In this document: piece after piece, positions 25,836 to 35,589 of the stretch
Numbering within the stretch: the first letter of the stretch is position 1
Layout of the letters: the number at the start of each line of letters is the position of its first letter
NCBI RefSeq assembly: GCF_014200605.1
Contig: NZ_JACHCE010000006.1
Span: forward strand, 1 to 64,000
Length of the DNA stretch: 64,000 bases
DNA from: Pedobacter cryoconitis
GTDB lineage: Bacteria; Bacteroidota; Bacteroidia; Sphingobacteriales; Sphingobacteriaceae
Reading direction: 5' to 3'
The notes under the pieces: model-generated
Database searches by the model: none
What the model was told of the DNA's origin: nothing
The model's input: the letters and a program-made list of their open reading frames with translations, nothing else
Made by a program: the position numbers and the translations under genes

Positions 25836-26459
25836 CTATTCAAAAAAGTCTACTTTTCCATTGTCCACATCATAAACGGCCCCTATGATTTTAATATCCT
25901 TTTGCTGCTCCAAATCAGCTACAATCTGACTCTCATTTCTAATGCGTTCAATTGTTAATTGTACATTTAGTTTAGTGACATTATTTACAAATGAAGGATT
26001 TGACCCATTTCTGTCTTCCTTTGTAATTTGCTCACTTTCGATTGCCGGGATTATCTTGTTCAGTAAACCAGTAAGATTTCCCATTTTTACGTGATTACAA
26101 GCCCCAACGATAGCACCACATTTAGTATGGCCCAGCACAATGATTATTTTCGTACCAACCACCCTGGTGGCAAATTCCATACTGCCTAAAATATCCTCAT
26201 TCAGAATGTTTCCTGCAATCCGGATGCTGAAGATATCACCAAGCCCCTGATCGAAAATCAACTCTGCAGAAGTACGGCTATCCATACAACTTAAAATAGT
26301 TGCAAAAGGGAACTGTCCGGCAGAAGTCTCATTGACCTGCTGTAAAAGGTTTCGGTTTGCTTTCAGATTATTCACGAATCTCTGGTTTCCTTCTTTTAAA
26401 ATGTCAAGTGCCAGATCAGGTGTTAAACTACTTTGTGTTTCTTTTGAATGTGTACGCAT
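25836..26459 (-). CDS. Beta-class carbonic anhydrase
   Basis: 207 residues with the complete zinc site of beta-carbonic anhydrases: CMDSR (Cys58, Asp60, Arg62) and GHTKCGA (His111, Cys114). It hydrates CO2 to bicarbonate, needed for carboxylation reactions at air-level CO2. No signal peptide, so cytoplasmic. It is convergent with the response regulator, with only 9 bases between them, and appears to be a single-gene unit. Confidence 0.93.
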   Translation of the reverse strand: MRTHSKETQSSLTPDLALDILKEGNQRFVNNLKANRNLLQQVNETSAGQFPFATILSCMDSRTSAELIFDQGLGDIFSIRIAGNILNEDILGSMEFATRVVGTKIIIVLGHTKCGAIVGACNHVKMGNLTGLLNKIIPAIESEQITKEDRNGSNPSFVNNVTKLNVQLTIERIRNESQIVADLEQQKDIKIIGAVYDVDNGKVDFFE

Positions 26460-26513
26460 AATGTTGTCAAAGATTATATCGGGTAAAATAAATATGGACT
26501 GATAGGAGCAAGA

Positions 26514-27389
26514 TTATTTTTTGATAGCTGTATTAGGTTTATAAGATGAATACCATTTACCCAATGCTGTCAGATTGCCATTCGCGTCTACCAAAGCAGA
26601 AGACCACAGTCTGGCACTGGTTGGTGAGCCCGAAAACCAGCTGTAACGCTGTACATAATCCAGTGCTTCAAGTTTAGGCAATAACCTTTGCATAAAAGCC
26701 AGGACCATTTCTGGTGTATATGGGTTCTGGGCCATAGTATTCGCATCATTTGCCGCAGTAGCAAATTCAGTGATCCAGATTGGTTTTTTATACTTATCAT
26801 GCAGATCCTGCAGGACTTTAACAAATGCTACATCGTCTGTACCTACATACATATGTACACAGATAAAATCAACACGTTTATTTTGTGCAATCGCCTGATC
26901 CAGAAAATCGTACATCCATTGTCTGGTTGGCCAGGCCGTTGCCGGACTGCCTAAAGGCAAGCCTATGGACTCTAGTTTAGGCCATGCAGCAAGGGCATCC
27001 TGTACAGACATATTTGACTGATCACCCAGATCAGGCTCGTTAAATCCCAGGATAAACTTTGCTTTTCCCTGTACACCAAGCTGTTTCGCATAAGCGATAT
27101 TGGCATCACTGACATTTGATTTACCCCAGAACATAGGTACAAATTCACAATTTTGAGGGGCAGACTGTAACGGAAGATCTGTACCCCAGGTGTAATACCA
27201 GTGGCTTTGAAGATTAATAATATTCCCCCACCACGTACCGTTCTGGTTATTCACATTGAAATCAGCTCCTTTTTTACCACCAGCTACAACGACATTGTCC
27301 GGAGTATCCGGCGCTGAATTATTATTTTTACTACATCCCGCAGCCAATGTACAAAACAGAAGAAGTCCGATCTTTAATTGCTTTACCAT
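26514..27389 (-). CDS. Lipoprotein glycoside hydrolase, GH128-like
   Basis: 291 residues beginning with a lipoprotein signal (LLLFCTLAAGC, Cys19). The body is the Asl1-like / GH128 TIM barrel: KGADFNV, WYYTWG, FVPMFWG, FILGFNEPDLG with the acid/base Glu, ICVHMYVG, and PIWITEFA with the nucleophile Glu. GH128 enzymes cut beta-1,3-glucans of fungi and algae. It follows the adenosine deaminase by 9 bases, so both are co-transcribed. Probably anchored in the outer membrane. Confidence 0.88.
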   Translation of the reverse strand: MVKQLKIGLLLFCTLAAGCSKNNNSAPDTPDNVVVAGGKKGADFNVNNQNGTWWGNIINLQSHWYYTWGTDLPLQSAPQNCEFVPMFWGKSNVSDANIAYAKQLGVQGKAKFILGFNEPDLGDQSNMSVQDALAAWPKLESIGLPLGSPATAWPTRQWMYDFLDQAIAQNKRVDFICVHMYVGTDDVAFVKVLQDLHDKYKKPIWITEFATAANDANTMAQNPYTPEMVLAFMQRLLPKLEALDYVQRYSWFSGSPTSARLWSSALVDANGNLTALGKWYSSYKPNTAIKK

Positions 27390-27398
27390 GAAGCGAAA

Positions 27399-28844
27399 TT
27401 AGTGATTATTTTTCTTCGTGTGCTGTGTATTGATAATGAGTTTTTCAAATGCTGTAAAATCACGGTCCAGCTTAACCAGTAATTTTTTCTTCACTGCTGG
27501 TTCCTTGATAAAAGAATAATTGATACTGTTATAAATGATTTTTTTAATATCATCATAAGTAAATTCCGGATACCTGCCGGCCAGCAAAACATATTGATCA
27601 GTCAGATTAGTTCTCAGCACCCCGGCATCGTCCGAACTGATGACGATAGGTACATTAAATTCATTATAAAGCGTTACCGGATGACGGTTACCCTTCACTT
27701 TCAAAATAAATTCGTTACTGAACAGGTTTATCTCTACAGCTATCCCCTTTTCTCTCATGTAGTTCATTAGCGCATAACTATTTGCTTCATAGGGCATATC
27801 TACCCCATGCCCGATACGCGAAGCACCTGCATCATAAACAGCCGAACTAATATGCCAGGTTAATTCTTCGGGCTTAACCAGCCCCAATGTAAGTTCGCCT
27901 GCATGCATGGTATATTTAACCGCTGGGTACTTTTTGTGACAATAGTTGAACATCTGCATATGCAACCAGTAGTCTCGCATGGCTACGTCATTATTTTCTG
28001 GAGAAAGGATGTTCACACCAACTATAAGCGGGTTTTTACTCGCGGCGTCAAAAGCCAGCAACAATCTTTTGAAAACTTCACTGGCTTCTAAAATTCTTAC
28101 CGTATAGGTCTGGTAGCGCATCACAAATGAATCATCATCGATATGCAGGGAATTATGTAATTTGTTAATCGTGTTTACACTGAAGTTGTCTGCACAGGCA
28201 ATGATGTTTTTTTTCATGAGCTGACCATAGAGTGTATCCAGCAGCGCCTGACAGTGCCGTTCATCTTTCTGCAGAAGAACGGTGTGAAATTTCGGATCAA
28301 ACTGTAAACTCAGGTCATCTGTACGCTCACACTTCACAGAGGCAAGCATAGTTTCTATATAGCTGACATGCTCTTTGACTGCTCTGTTTTTTATTTCCAG
28401 TAGCCCAGAGTCTAAATCCTTCTCACTTGCAATATCAAAATTCTGGAAAGTCTCAAAGAATTGCTTGTCGGAAGGAATACTCACGTTATCATAGTCTTTA
28501 ACAGACCACTTCTTTAAAAGTCTGAATTTATATTCACCCGATTGCCCATCTTTTTCCAGAGAACTGAATTTAGTCCAGTTTTTATCATTTGATGGTTTCT
28601 TTTCAGCTATTTCCAGTGTTTCCCGGTTTATGAAATAGTCTTTTTTAATAATATAATCAATGAAGCTTTCTGCATAAACGGAGCCGCTGTAATGATGGTG
28701 AAGATCGCCCCCCTTTGGCATCTGTGAAAAGAAGGCAGTAAGCTTTGCAGGGTTACTCCTGATTTTTTCCAGATAGTTACTTACCGATTGCGCATGGGCC
28801 TGAAATAAAAAAAAGACTAAAAATAATGTTAAACACTTTCTCAT
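27399..28844 (-). CDS. Exported adenosine deaminase-like metal hydrolase
   Basis: 481 residues, longer than cytosolic adenosine deaminase (about 340). Signal peptide at 1-19 (cut after AHAQ). Metal and catalytic motifs of the family are present: PKGGDLHHHYSG (His49, His51), TMHAGE with the catalytic Glu, GHGVDM, and VISSDDAGV with the Asp pair. It resembles the secreted ADGF branch, which deaminates extracellular adenosine or related nucleosides. First gene of a transcript with the GH128-like lipoprotein. Confidence 0.88.
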   Translation of the reverse strand: MRKCLTLFLVFFLFQAHAQSVSNYLEKIRSNPAKLTAFFSQMPKGGDLHHHYSGSVYAESFIDYIIKKDYFINRETLEIAEKKPSNDKNWTKFSSLEKDGQSGEYKFRLLKKWSVKDYDNVSIPSDKQFFETFQNFDIASEKDLDSGLLEIKNRAVKEHVSYIETMLASVKCERTDDLSLQFDPKFHTVLLQKDERHCQALLDTLYGQLMKKNIIACADNFSVNTINKLHNSLHIDDDSFVMRYQTYTVRILEASEVFKRLLLAFDAASKNPLIVGVNILSPENNDVAMRDYWLHMQMFNYCHKKYPAVKYTMHAGELTLGLVKPEELTWHISSAVYDAGASRIGHGVDMPYEANSYALMNYMREKGIAVEINLFSNEFILKVKGNRHPVTLYNEFNVPIVISSDDAGVLRTNLTDQYVLLAGRYPEFTYDDIKKIIYNSINYSFIKEPAVKKKLLVKLDRDFTAFEKLIINTQHTKKNNH

Positions 28845-28934
28845 TCACATGGATTGTTAGCAGATAAAAACAGTTCGTATCAAATTATTTTCAAACATAC
28901 TATAGATATTTCAAAAATCCTTTGATTTTCAAGT

Positions 28935-29840
28935 TCAATTACCTTTTGCAATGAATCCCGGTACACCAGTTTTTACCACTTCATTGAATCTCTTTCTGGT
29001 TTGAATCTGATTGATTTCATTAAAGGCGTCTTCCGGCAGGAAAGAAATATCAAAATTCTCCCTTGCGCGGTCCGCAGTTTTGGGGGTAGTCAGTAAAGCC
29101 GTTCCCCGTTGTAATGCCCAGGCTAAAAGCACCTGAGCGGGTGTCTTTCCAACTCGTGCGGCTATTGACAAAATAACCGGATCTTCAAGCGGTCCGGATT
29201 TTATTCCATGACCTAGTGGTGCAAAAGCCAAAAAAACAATACCTTTCTCTTTGCAGAATTCCAAAAGCTCTGTTTCTGGCAGATAAGGATGTGATTCGAC
29301 CTGAACAACAGCTGGTTTGATTCTCGCCGATTCATAGATAGGCAACAATTCTTTCAGGCTGATGTCAGATAAACCGATAGCCCGGCATTTGCCACTATCT
29401 ACCAGGCGCTCCATCGCGTTCCAGGTTTCAGATAAAGTCACCTCCCGGTCGTAAATTACATTGCCATCCTGATCTCTGGGGTCCTGCTCTTCTCCCGGCT
29501 GAAATGCAAATGGAGTGTGAATGAGATAAAGGTCCAGATAAGTTAGCCCTAATCTGTTCAGACTTGCGTCAAAAGCTGCTTCGACACGCTCGGGACGATG
29601 ATTGGAATTCCATAATTTGGTGGTCACAAAGATGTCTTCACGGGTAAGGCCTTCAGCTGCAAGCCCAGCCTGTAAGGCCTCTCCTACCTCACGCTCGTTT
29701 CTATATCTTTCTGCACAATCAAAATGTCTGAATCCAGCTTTTAGTGCGTTTCTGGTAGCGTTTATTGTTGCAGCAGCATCGGGAATCAATGTTCCGAACC
29801 CAAGCGCGGGCATATTGATGGGATTATCTGTCGTTTTCAT
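28935..29840 (-). CDS. Aldo/keto reductase
   Basis: 301 residues. The catalytic set is mostly readable: HFDCAERYRNEREVG with Asp and Tyr, FVTTKLWN with Lys, and YLIHTPFAF with His. The C-terminus holds the NADPH-binding stretch (LLTTPKTADRARENF). AKR subgroup of plant-type and 2,5-diketo-gluconate-type reductases. Substrate unknown. Divergent from the mug gene. Confidence 0.9.
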   Translation of the reverse strand: MKTTDNPINMPALGFGTLIPDAAATINATRNALKAGFRHFDCAERYRNEREVGEALQAGLAAEGLTREDIFVTTKLWNSNHRPERVEAAFDASLNRLGLTYLDLYLIHTPFAFQPGEEQDPRDQDGNVIYDREVTLSETWNAMERLVDSGKCRAIGLSDISLKELLPIYESARIKPAVVQVESHPYLPETELLEFCKEKGIVFLAFAPLGHGIKSGPLEDPVILSIAARVGKTPAQVLLAWALQRGTALLTTPKTADRARENFDISFLPEDAFNEINQIQTRKRFNEVVKTGVPGFIAKGN

Positions 29841-30011
29841 TTTTATGATATATTTTAATTTACATCACAAATTACGACAGGAAATTTCAGGTGATTAGGT
29901 GACCTGTATCACATTTTTTATCCTGACTCCATTTCTTTATCAATTCACCTCAAAACTCTATTACCTTTACAGTGTCAATCAAAGATTCACTTATAAAAAT
30001 ACCCCTCATCC

Positions 30012-30512
30012 ATGTTAACTGATTTGATTAGCACAGACCTGAAAGTCATTTTTTGCGGGATCAATCCTGGCTTAAAATCAGCTTCAGACGGACATCATTT
30101 CTCCGGACGCAGCAATCGCTTCTGGAAAGTTTTACATCAGGCAGGCTTTACGCCTTCTCAAATTGAACCTGTAAATGAGACCACTATTCTGGATTTAGGT
30201 TATGGCCTGACTACAGCTGTAGCCAGGGCAACAGCGCGGGCTGACGAGCTTTCAAAAGATGAGTTTAATAATTCTATTGAAATATTTAAAACCAAAATAA
30301 CCCATTTCAAACCTAGATATATTGCATTCCTGGGTAAAGCTGCCTATATGGCTTTTTCTGGAAAAAAGCAGGTTTCATGGGGCTATCAGCCCGACGATTT
30401 TTGCGGAGCGATAGTTTGGATCTTGCCTAACCCAAGTGGCTTAAACCGTGGATTTACACTGAATGACCTGATTAGCCATTATCGGGAATTATACCAGACT
30501 ATGGAATCCTGA
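30012..30512 (+). CDS. mug: G/U mismatch-specific uracil-DNA glycosylase
   Basis: 166 residues. Family motif 1 is FCGINPGLKSA (Asn at the active site) and motif 2 is LPNPSGLNRGF. This is the UDG family 2 (Mug/TDG) pattern, in which Asn replaces the Asp of family 1. It removes uracil and ethenocytosine opposite guanine and so starts base excision repair. The last 14 bases overlap the end of the convergent methyltransferase gene. Confidence 0.9.
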   Translation: MLTDLISTDLKVIFCGINPGLKSASDGHHFSGRSNRFWKVLHQAGFTPSQIEPVNETTILDLGYGLTTAVARATARADELSKDEFNNSIEIFKTKITHFKPRYIAFLGKAAYMAFSGKKQVSWGYQPDDFCGAIVWILPNPSGLNRGFTLNDLISHYRELYQTMES

Positions 30513-31125
30513 TTCCGGCTTTTCGTCCCGCAAACCTGATTACAGAACCTCTTCCAATATGATACTTACCTTCATTTAAAAGAATTTCTTCTTCCTCCAG
30601 CATTAATACTTCATAATTTTTAAAGTCAGCCATTATTTCTGATTTGGAGTACAGCATATCTATCTCTCCCGGACCTCCAACTTTTGGATTAAGCTCAATA
30701 TACTCCAGATGTTTTTTGCTAAAAGCTTCAAAAATAACCAGCCCACCTGGCTTAAGATATGTATGTAATTTGCTGTGAAATGCAGATTTATCTTCTGCTG
30801 AAAAATGTGCATATATCATTCCTATAGCATCAAATGCTTCCTTTTCGAACTGAATATTTTTTAAATCAACAACAATATAATCCAGAGTAACACTGTTTTC
30901 TTTGGCAAGCTGCAATGCTTTGGTGCGTCCTTGTACACTCAGATCAAATGAGGTAACCTTCCATCCAAGCCGCGCTGCGAATACCCCATTACGCCCTTCT
31001 CCATCGGCTGGCATCAATATAGATCCAGGTTCAGATTTTTCCAGCCACTCTTTAAAAAACACATTCGGATCTTTACCGTAAGCAAATTCCTGATTCTGAT
31101 ACCTTTCATCCCATTTCTGACTCAT
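30499..31125 (-). CDS. Class I SAM-dependent methyltransferase
   Basis: 208 residues of the TehB/thiopurine-like type. N-terminus WDERYQNQEFAYGKDPNVFF, motif I ILMPADGEGRNGVFAA (SAM loop), motif II VTSFDLSVQG, and VVDLKNIQF. No membrane segment. These proteins methylate small molecules such as tellurite, sulfide or thiols; the acceptor is not determined. Overlaps the end of mug tail to tail by 14 bases. Confidence 0.88.
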   Translation of the reverse strand: MSQKWDERYQNQEFAYGKDPNVFFKEWLEKSEPGSILMPADGEGRNGVFAARLGWKVTSFDLSVQGRTKALQLAKENSVTLDYIVVDLKNIQFEKEAFDAIGMIYAHFSAEDKSAFHSKLHTYLKPGGLVIFEAFSKKHLEYIELNPKVGGPGEIDMLYSKSEIMADFKNYEVLMLEEEEILLNEGKYHIGRGSVIRFAGRKAGIRIP

Positions 31126-31232
31126 ATTTAATAAGATTTAAATGATAATTAATTAAACTGTTATTGAGTTCAAAAATACCCTCCGCAGCAAAATCAGAAT
31201 AGGACAAAAATGTAGTTTAACAGGATAATATC

Positions 31233-32108
31233 TCAATTATTTCTAAATGCCTCTGGTGAGTATCCAGTATGTTTTTTGAAAAACCTGATAAAATAAGATA
31301 CATCTTCAAACCCCAAATGATATGCCAGCTGATTCACCTGATCAGATGTAGCAAGAATGTACCTTTTCGATTCCAGAATAACATATTCATTGATAAGCTG
31401 TGAACACGTTTTCCCAAGAGTAGTTTTAGTGATCGTGTTCAACTGATAATTGGACAGGTTTAACATCTCTGCATATTGAGATACCTGCTTATGACTAAGG
31501 ATATGAGTTTCTAAAAGTTGCAGAAATTCATCAAGTCGTTCCTGCATATAAGGGCTGGATTCTTTAAAAGGAACCTTACTGTACTGCTGCTGCCGCACCA
31601 TTTCGATAAAAAAAATATTCAGACCAGCTTTTATGACCTCCTGATATCCTTCCTGTTTACTCATATATTCCTGAAAAATATAATTTAACACAACTTGTAT
31701 CTTTGATGTGCTATCCGCACTGAGCGGGTAACAATTCAGCTTACTTGCTTTACGTAATAACTGATTTGATAACTTATCACCAGAATTATAGAAATCAGGC
31801 ACGAATTGTATCAGGTATCCGGTACTTTCTGCTTTGAGCAAGAGCGAATGTACCTGGCCAGGGCGCATAACAAAAACGGAATGGTCACAGATTGTATAAG
31901 AATTAAAGTCTATAATGTGATCACCTTTCCCTTTCTCTAAAAAAAGAATGTAAAAAAAATCATGTCTGTGAAGTTCCTGGAGCATATCGCCCTCAGCTAA
32001 TAAACCGCCAATATCACGTATGCTGAAGTTGTCAGAAAAAACCGGTTCTTTCTGGGTTAAATTAACTTTCCGGGTTACATTAATCTGTCTTACTGGAACT
32101 TTCCCCAT
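31233..32108 (-). CDS. AraC-family transcriptional regulator
   Basis: 291 residues: a cupin-like sensor (LHRHDFFYILFLEKGKGDHI; SVFVMRPGQVHSLL) followed by two helix-turn-helix motifs (VSQYAEMLNLSNYQLNTITK; LAYHLGFEDVSYFIRFFKKH) and the standard end YSPEAFR. The cupin may bind a sugar or small effector. It lies behind the methyltransferase on the same strand, but 107 bases separate them. A target cannot be named from position. Confidence 0.88.
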   Translation of the reverse strand: MGKVPVRQINVTRKVNLTQKEPVFSDNFSIRDIGGLLAEGDMLQELHRHDFFYILFLEKGKGDHIIDFNSYTICDHSVFVMRPGQVHSLLLKAESTGYLIQFVPDFYNSGDKLSNQLLRKASKLNCYPLSADSTSKIQVVLNYIFQEYMSKQEGYQEVIKAGLNIFFIEMVRQQQYSKVPFKESSPYMQERLDEFLQLLETHILSHKQVSQYAEMLNLSNYQLNTITKTTLGKTCSQLINEYVILESKRYILATSDQVNQLAYHLGFEDVSYFIRFFKKHTGYSPEAFRNN

Positions 32109-32315
32109 TCACACTTATTCATATTGATGGTTTAATTAAAAATACAGGCGAATTCAGCTTCATCCTATTCAACATGGCATAAATGTACTAAAAAGGACTA
32201 TACAAAGATTGAAATGCCAGTATGCATAAACTACTGCTTAAAATATAATTTATAAAAATTTTGTAACCTATGACCCTTTTTACGCCAGGTATTAATAGGT
32301 AATTTCATCAGATAT

Positions 32316-33563
32316 ATGGAAAATGACAGCACGTTAGAAAAGATAATATTCGAAATTGAGCATACTGAATCTCAAACTATAGAGAAGAAATCTGAATATG
32401 AAACATTTGAACTATGGCGTGATCCGGTTTTACAATCAAACCTGTCAGGAAATATTGGAATACTCTTTATCAGGTCTATTCTAAAGAAATTGAATATCGA
32501 TGAGCATCGCGTTTTTCAATGGAGGCTTGAGCACAAATACTGGCAATATCAGGTCTTAAATTACTATATTCCTGGCTGTATGGCTAAAACTATTAGTCTT
32601 TCTAAACTATTAAATGAACCTGATGGAGTCCAAAAAATTAAAGAAATATGTGAAGCTGGCTTTTTTATTAAGTCTGCCCTGGGGGATAGCTCCGGCCGGG
32701 ATAATAATTTTGACAGAACATCAGAATTAAATGAGATTATCAATTTCTATCATAAAAAACATGATCATGATGAGGAATGGATTCTGCAGAAAAGATTAAA
32801 CTTTAAAAAAGAATTCAGAATTCACACATTCCAGAAAGATCTGATACCTGGTCTTACTTCTATAACTGAAGGCCAGGATTTATCAGGTAGCTATCCTGCA
32901 GAAGAGTTTGTAAAAATGATTCTGAAAAAACTACCCAATGCCATTATGAATGGTACTTTAATGGGATGGGATATTGGTCTGACTGATAAAAATGAACATT
33001 ATGTGATTGAAACCAATATCACAGGATTTCATCCAAAATCTAATCGTGGATTTCAAACAAGCGGATATTTTGGAGATCCTGATTATGGAACAATTATGTC
33101 TGCCTGGCTTAATAATTACTTTAGAAATAAGTACAACATTTCTATTGATTCTGTTGAGAATGACTTATCTCTAAGTGATAAGTTTTATACAGATTTTATA
33201 TTTTATTCCTCAATTTTCAATGATGAACAGTTGCACATTCTCGATAAGGGAACAAAAGATATCAATAATTCAGCTATCATATACTTAGGGGATCATACCG
33301 ATAGTCGTTTACTTATGGTAGTGAACTATATATGTCTGGCAAATTTCGCCAAAACATCTTACTTAATAGTAAGTGAGAAAAATTTCACAACAATAAGTGA
33401 TATATTCAAATGGAACAAACTTATTAAAATTTTAGCAGAGCATACATTATTCACAGATGAACAGTACAAATTAATCAAACACCTGAGTTACGAAAGAAGG
33501 AAAAAAATCTGTCATTACCACACGCTTCGGCTAATTAAAGAGAATGACTGCTTTACCATATAG
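32316..33563 (+). CDS. Orphan ATP-grasp-like protein
   Basis: 415 residues, no family recognised outright, but the ATP-grasp order is visible: FIKSALGDSSGRDN with Lys119, EEWILQKRL (154-162), KEFRIHTF (165-172), a linker, then GWDIGLTDKNEHYVIETN with Asp219, Glu232 and Asn234 as the likely magnesium ligands. ATP-grasp enzymes join a carboxylate to an amine or thiol. Residues 1-110 and the last 140 are unassigned. There is no carrier, peptide or transporter gene next to it. Standalone and cytoplasmic. Homology to sugar-transfer-associated ATP-grasp is a guess. Confidence 0.55.
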   Translation: MENDSTLEKIIFEIEHTESQTIEKKSEYETFELWRDPVLQSNLSGNIGILFIRSILKKLNIDEHRVFQWRLEHKYWQYQVLNYYIPGCMAKTISLSKLLNEPDGVQKIKEICEAGFFIKSALGDSSGRDNNFDRTSELNEIINFYHKKHDHDEEWILQKRLNFKKEFRIHTFQKDLIPGLTSITEGQDLSGSYPAEEFVKMILKKLPNAIMNGTLMGWDIGLTDKNEHYVIETNITGFHPKSNRGFQTSGYFGDPDYGTIMSAWLNNYFRNKYNISIDSVENDLSLSDKFYTDFIFYSSIFNDEQLHILDKGTKDINNSAIIYLGDHTDSRLLMVVNYICLANFAKTSYLIVSEKNFTTISDIFKWNKLIKILAEHTLFTDEQYKLIKHLSYERRKKICHYHTLRLIKENDCFTI

Positions 33564-33589
33564 TATTTAACCGGAACCAGGATTAATTA

Positions 33590-34144
33590 TTACCTGGTCA
33601 ATTCCTTTCTGATCTGTTTGACTTTTGCATAAAATCCGATACTTTCTTTATCAATGAGGAAATCCATTGTTTGAGTCAGTTCATCTTTAATCCAGCTATG
33701 CTGTATACTTAGATTAGCTAAAATATTCAAACAATGTGATTTGATTGCGACAGGAACCTGCTTGTCAATAAGCCAGCTAAAAGCAATCTCTGCCAGAATT
33801 CCAGTATTGGAATCTATTATGATATTTTTTATCTCTAAGGATGCATTTTTTTTGGTCATCAACGCCAAAATCTTACTGTAATGCCTGCGTGCTGACATAT
33901 TATTTTGCAGGGGAAACTTAGTTAGAAAATATCCGGCAGACAGTAAGAACCTTTCCTGATGTAAAGTATATATATTTTCTAATATCCATGCTGCCCTGAA
34001 CCCCATTTGCTTATCCTCATGAAAAGTTAAATCAATTAATTCTTCAACTGAAAAGGTTTTACAGGCTGCAATTTCAGCTAGCTTTTCTACCTTACTTTTT
34101 TGAAGCGTTGTTTTGATCATTTCGGGCAGCGCACTGTATTGCAT
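33590..34144 (-). CDS. HEAT-like helical repeat protein
   Basis: 184 residues, nearly all alpha-helical, with repeats of the HEAT type (FRAAWILENIY; AEIAFSWLIDKQVPVAIKSH; LNILANLS). No catalytic motif, signal or membrane helix. It begins 17 bases after the membrane HTH/LamG gene and is almost surely co-transcribed, so it may be its cytoplasmic partner or a scaffold. Role unknown. Confidence 0.7.
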   Translation of the reverse strand: MQYSALPEMIKTTLQKSKVEKLAEIAACKTFSVEELIDLTFHEDKQMGFRAAWILENIYTLHQERFLLSAGYFLTKFPLQNNMSARRHYSKILALMTKKNASLEIKNIIIDSNTGILAEIAFSWLIDKQVPVAIKSHCLNILANLSIQHSWIKDELTQTMDFLIDKESIGFYAKVKQIRKELTR

Positions 34145-34161
34145 AATTTAAAATAGTTATT

Positions 34162-35460
34162 TTATTTAAACTGTTCTTGATAGCGCTTCGCACCAGGTGT
34201 TTCCAATTCGATATTTTTCACCTCGCCAGCACCTTCAAATTCTACACGGAGCCCCACAATCTCTTTCAAATCCTGTTCTTGTGAGGTACTGAAAATCTGT
34301 TTATCATTCAAATATATTGTTATTTTTTTATGCTTAACCTCACATCTCAGGTCTTGAAAACTTCCAAAATCACATCCAAAAGCACTCATATCGGTAGTTT
34401 TGCCAGTAATCCATTTTTCACCCGCCAGTAATCCAATATCAGCAGTACACCCTATATTAGCCAATGGTATTATAATTGCCTTTCCTTTACCTAAAATAAC
34501 AATATTTGTTCTTCGGCAAACAGCCTGTTCCAGCGCAGATGTATTTCTCAGTCTTGCACTTAAGGTGAAATTTCTGGCATCAATACCTTCATATTCTTTA
34601 ACGTTTGAGAATTTCACCCAGGTATTATTAAAGACTACTGTTCCGGTTTTCTGTGCTAATAAAGTACCTGTTACCCCCATATATCCAGGATGCCTGATTT
34701 CTTTATCTGATAAATAAACAGGAACCGGATTTTTATCAATAATGCCTTTCCAGCCTTTGGTTTTGATAAAAACAGCTGTTTCTTTTTGAATAGAATCATT
34801 CACTATTAATTTAGCTAAAAAATAGCCTGGATGATAGTAAATAGAAGTGTGTACACTATCATTAGAGGATATTTTTTCACGGCGTGCCGGGTCCCATGAT
34901 TGCTGGATGTAAATACTGTCTTTATCTGAAGCTGAAATATGAAAATTAAATACAACGGAATTGGGCAAATCGTCCGTTAATTTTCTACTTGCAAAAGTGC
35001 TGACCCTGGTACTATTTTTATTGCTCAGGCCCCAGAAAAGAACCGTACAAAAAATCAAAAGACCGGCAATACCTAATAGATTTTTATAAGAATAGCTGAA
35101 TAATGGCCTCAATACACTTTCTTTATTCAATGCAGGCAACGGTGCTTCATTGCTAGCAGTCACCAGTGCTTCACTGATAGGATGATTTAAAACATGGTGT
35201 AATTTGAAATCTCTCCAACTCTTATAATCGGCGTAACGTGCCAATGCATTTAAGGTAACCATAGCAGGGAAACTCTGATACCTTACTTTCCCCCAGATCC
35301 TTTTCAAGGTGGATATGCTTAATTGTACCTGAGTCTTTTCGAATATTTTAGCTCTAAGTTCCTCATATTCTTCGCTTCCCCAGGAATCACTGTCACCCCA
35401 ATTTACTAATTGTTCAATTTGTTGTCTGCATAAATGCAAATACTCTTTTTCTTCTTTCAT
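34162..35460 (-). CDS. Membrane-anchored HTH-like protein with extracytoplasmic LamG-like domain
   Basis: 432 residues. Residues 1-95 are a cytoplasmic domain seen in many Bacteroidota proteins (VQLSISTLKRIWGKVRYQSF, TLNALARYADYKSWRDF), probably DNA-binding. One membrane helix follows near 127-145 (LLGIAGLLIFCTVLFWGL). The outer part has an Ig-like beta stretch and a concanavalin/LamG-like module (NFTLSARLRN; IYLNDKQIF). This layout couples an outside ligand to a cytoplasmic HTH without a kinase. The divergent gene at 35590 encodes a secreted protein with a similar beta-sandwich. Function inferred. Confidence 0.65.
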   Translation of the reverse strand: MKEEKEYLHLCRQQIEQLVNWGDSDSWGSEEYEELRAKIFEKTQVQLSISTLKRIWGKVRYQSFPAMVTLNALARYADYKSWRDFKLHHVLNHPISEALVTASNEAPLPALNKESVLRPLFSYSYKNLLGIAGLLIFCTVLFWGLSNKNSTRVSTFASRKLTDDLPNSVVFNFHISASDKDSIYIQQSWDPARREKISSNDSVHTSIYYHPGYFLAKLIVNDSIQKETAVFIKTKGWKGIIDKNPVPVYLSDKEIRHPGYMGVTGTLLAQKTGTVVFNNTWVKFSNVKEYEGIDARNFTLSARLRNTSALEQAVCRRTNIVILGKGKAIIIPLANIGCTADIGLLAGEKWITGKTTDMSAFGCDFGSFQDLRCEVKHKKITIYLNDKQIFSTSQEQDLKEIVGLRVEFEGAGEVKNIELETPGAKRYQEQFK

Positions 35461-35507
35461 TTAATTTACAGGATAGAACAATTCGGGATAAAAAACATCA
35501 TTGAATG

Positions 35508-35522
35508 AACTTGAACCAAGTT
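35508..35522. promoter_or_regulatory. Inverted repeat AACTTG-AAC-CAAGTT between divergent genes
   Basis: Perfect 6-bp arms around a 3-base spacer, located 48 bases from one start and 68 from the other, in a 129-base spacer. A natural operator for the HTH-like membrane protein or another regulator of both genes. Confidence 0.5.
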
Positions 35523-35589
35523 GAACGCCTATTCCGCTTCTTTTGTCAATGATTTTCCCAGTTTTGGCTAAAGTTAAAAATCAACACCT

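Noticed and set aside
33576..33598. ACCAGG/CCTGGT hairpin as a terminator
   Set aside because: Only 6 bp, partly inside a coding end, and without a T tract.
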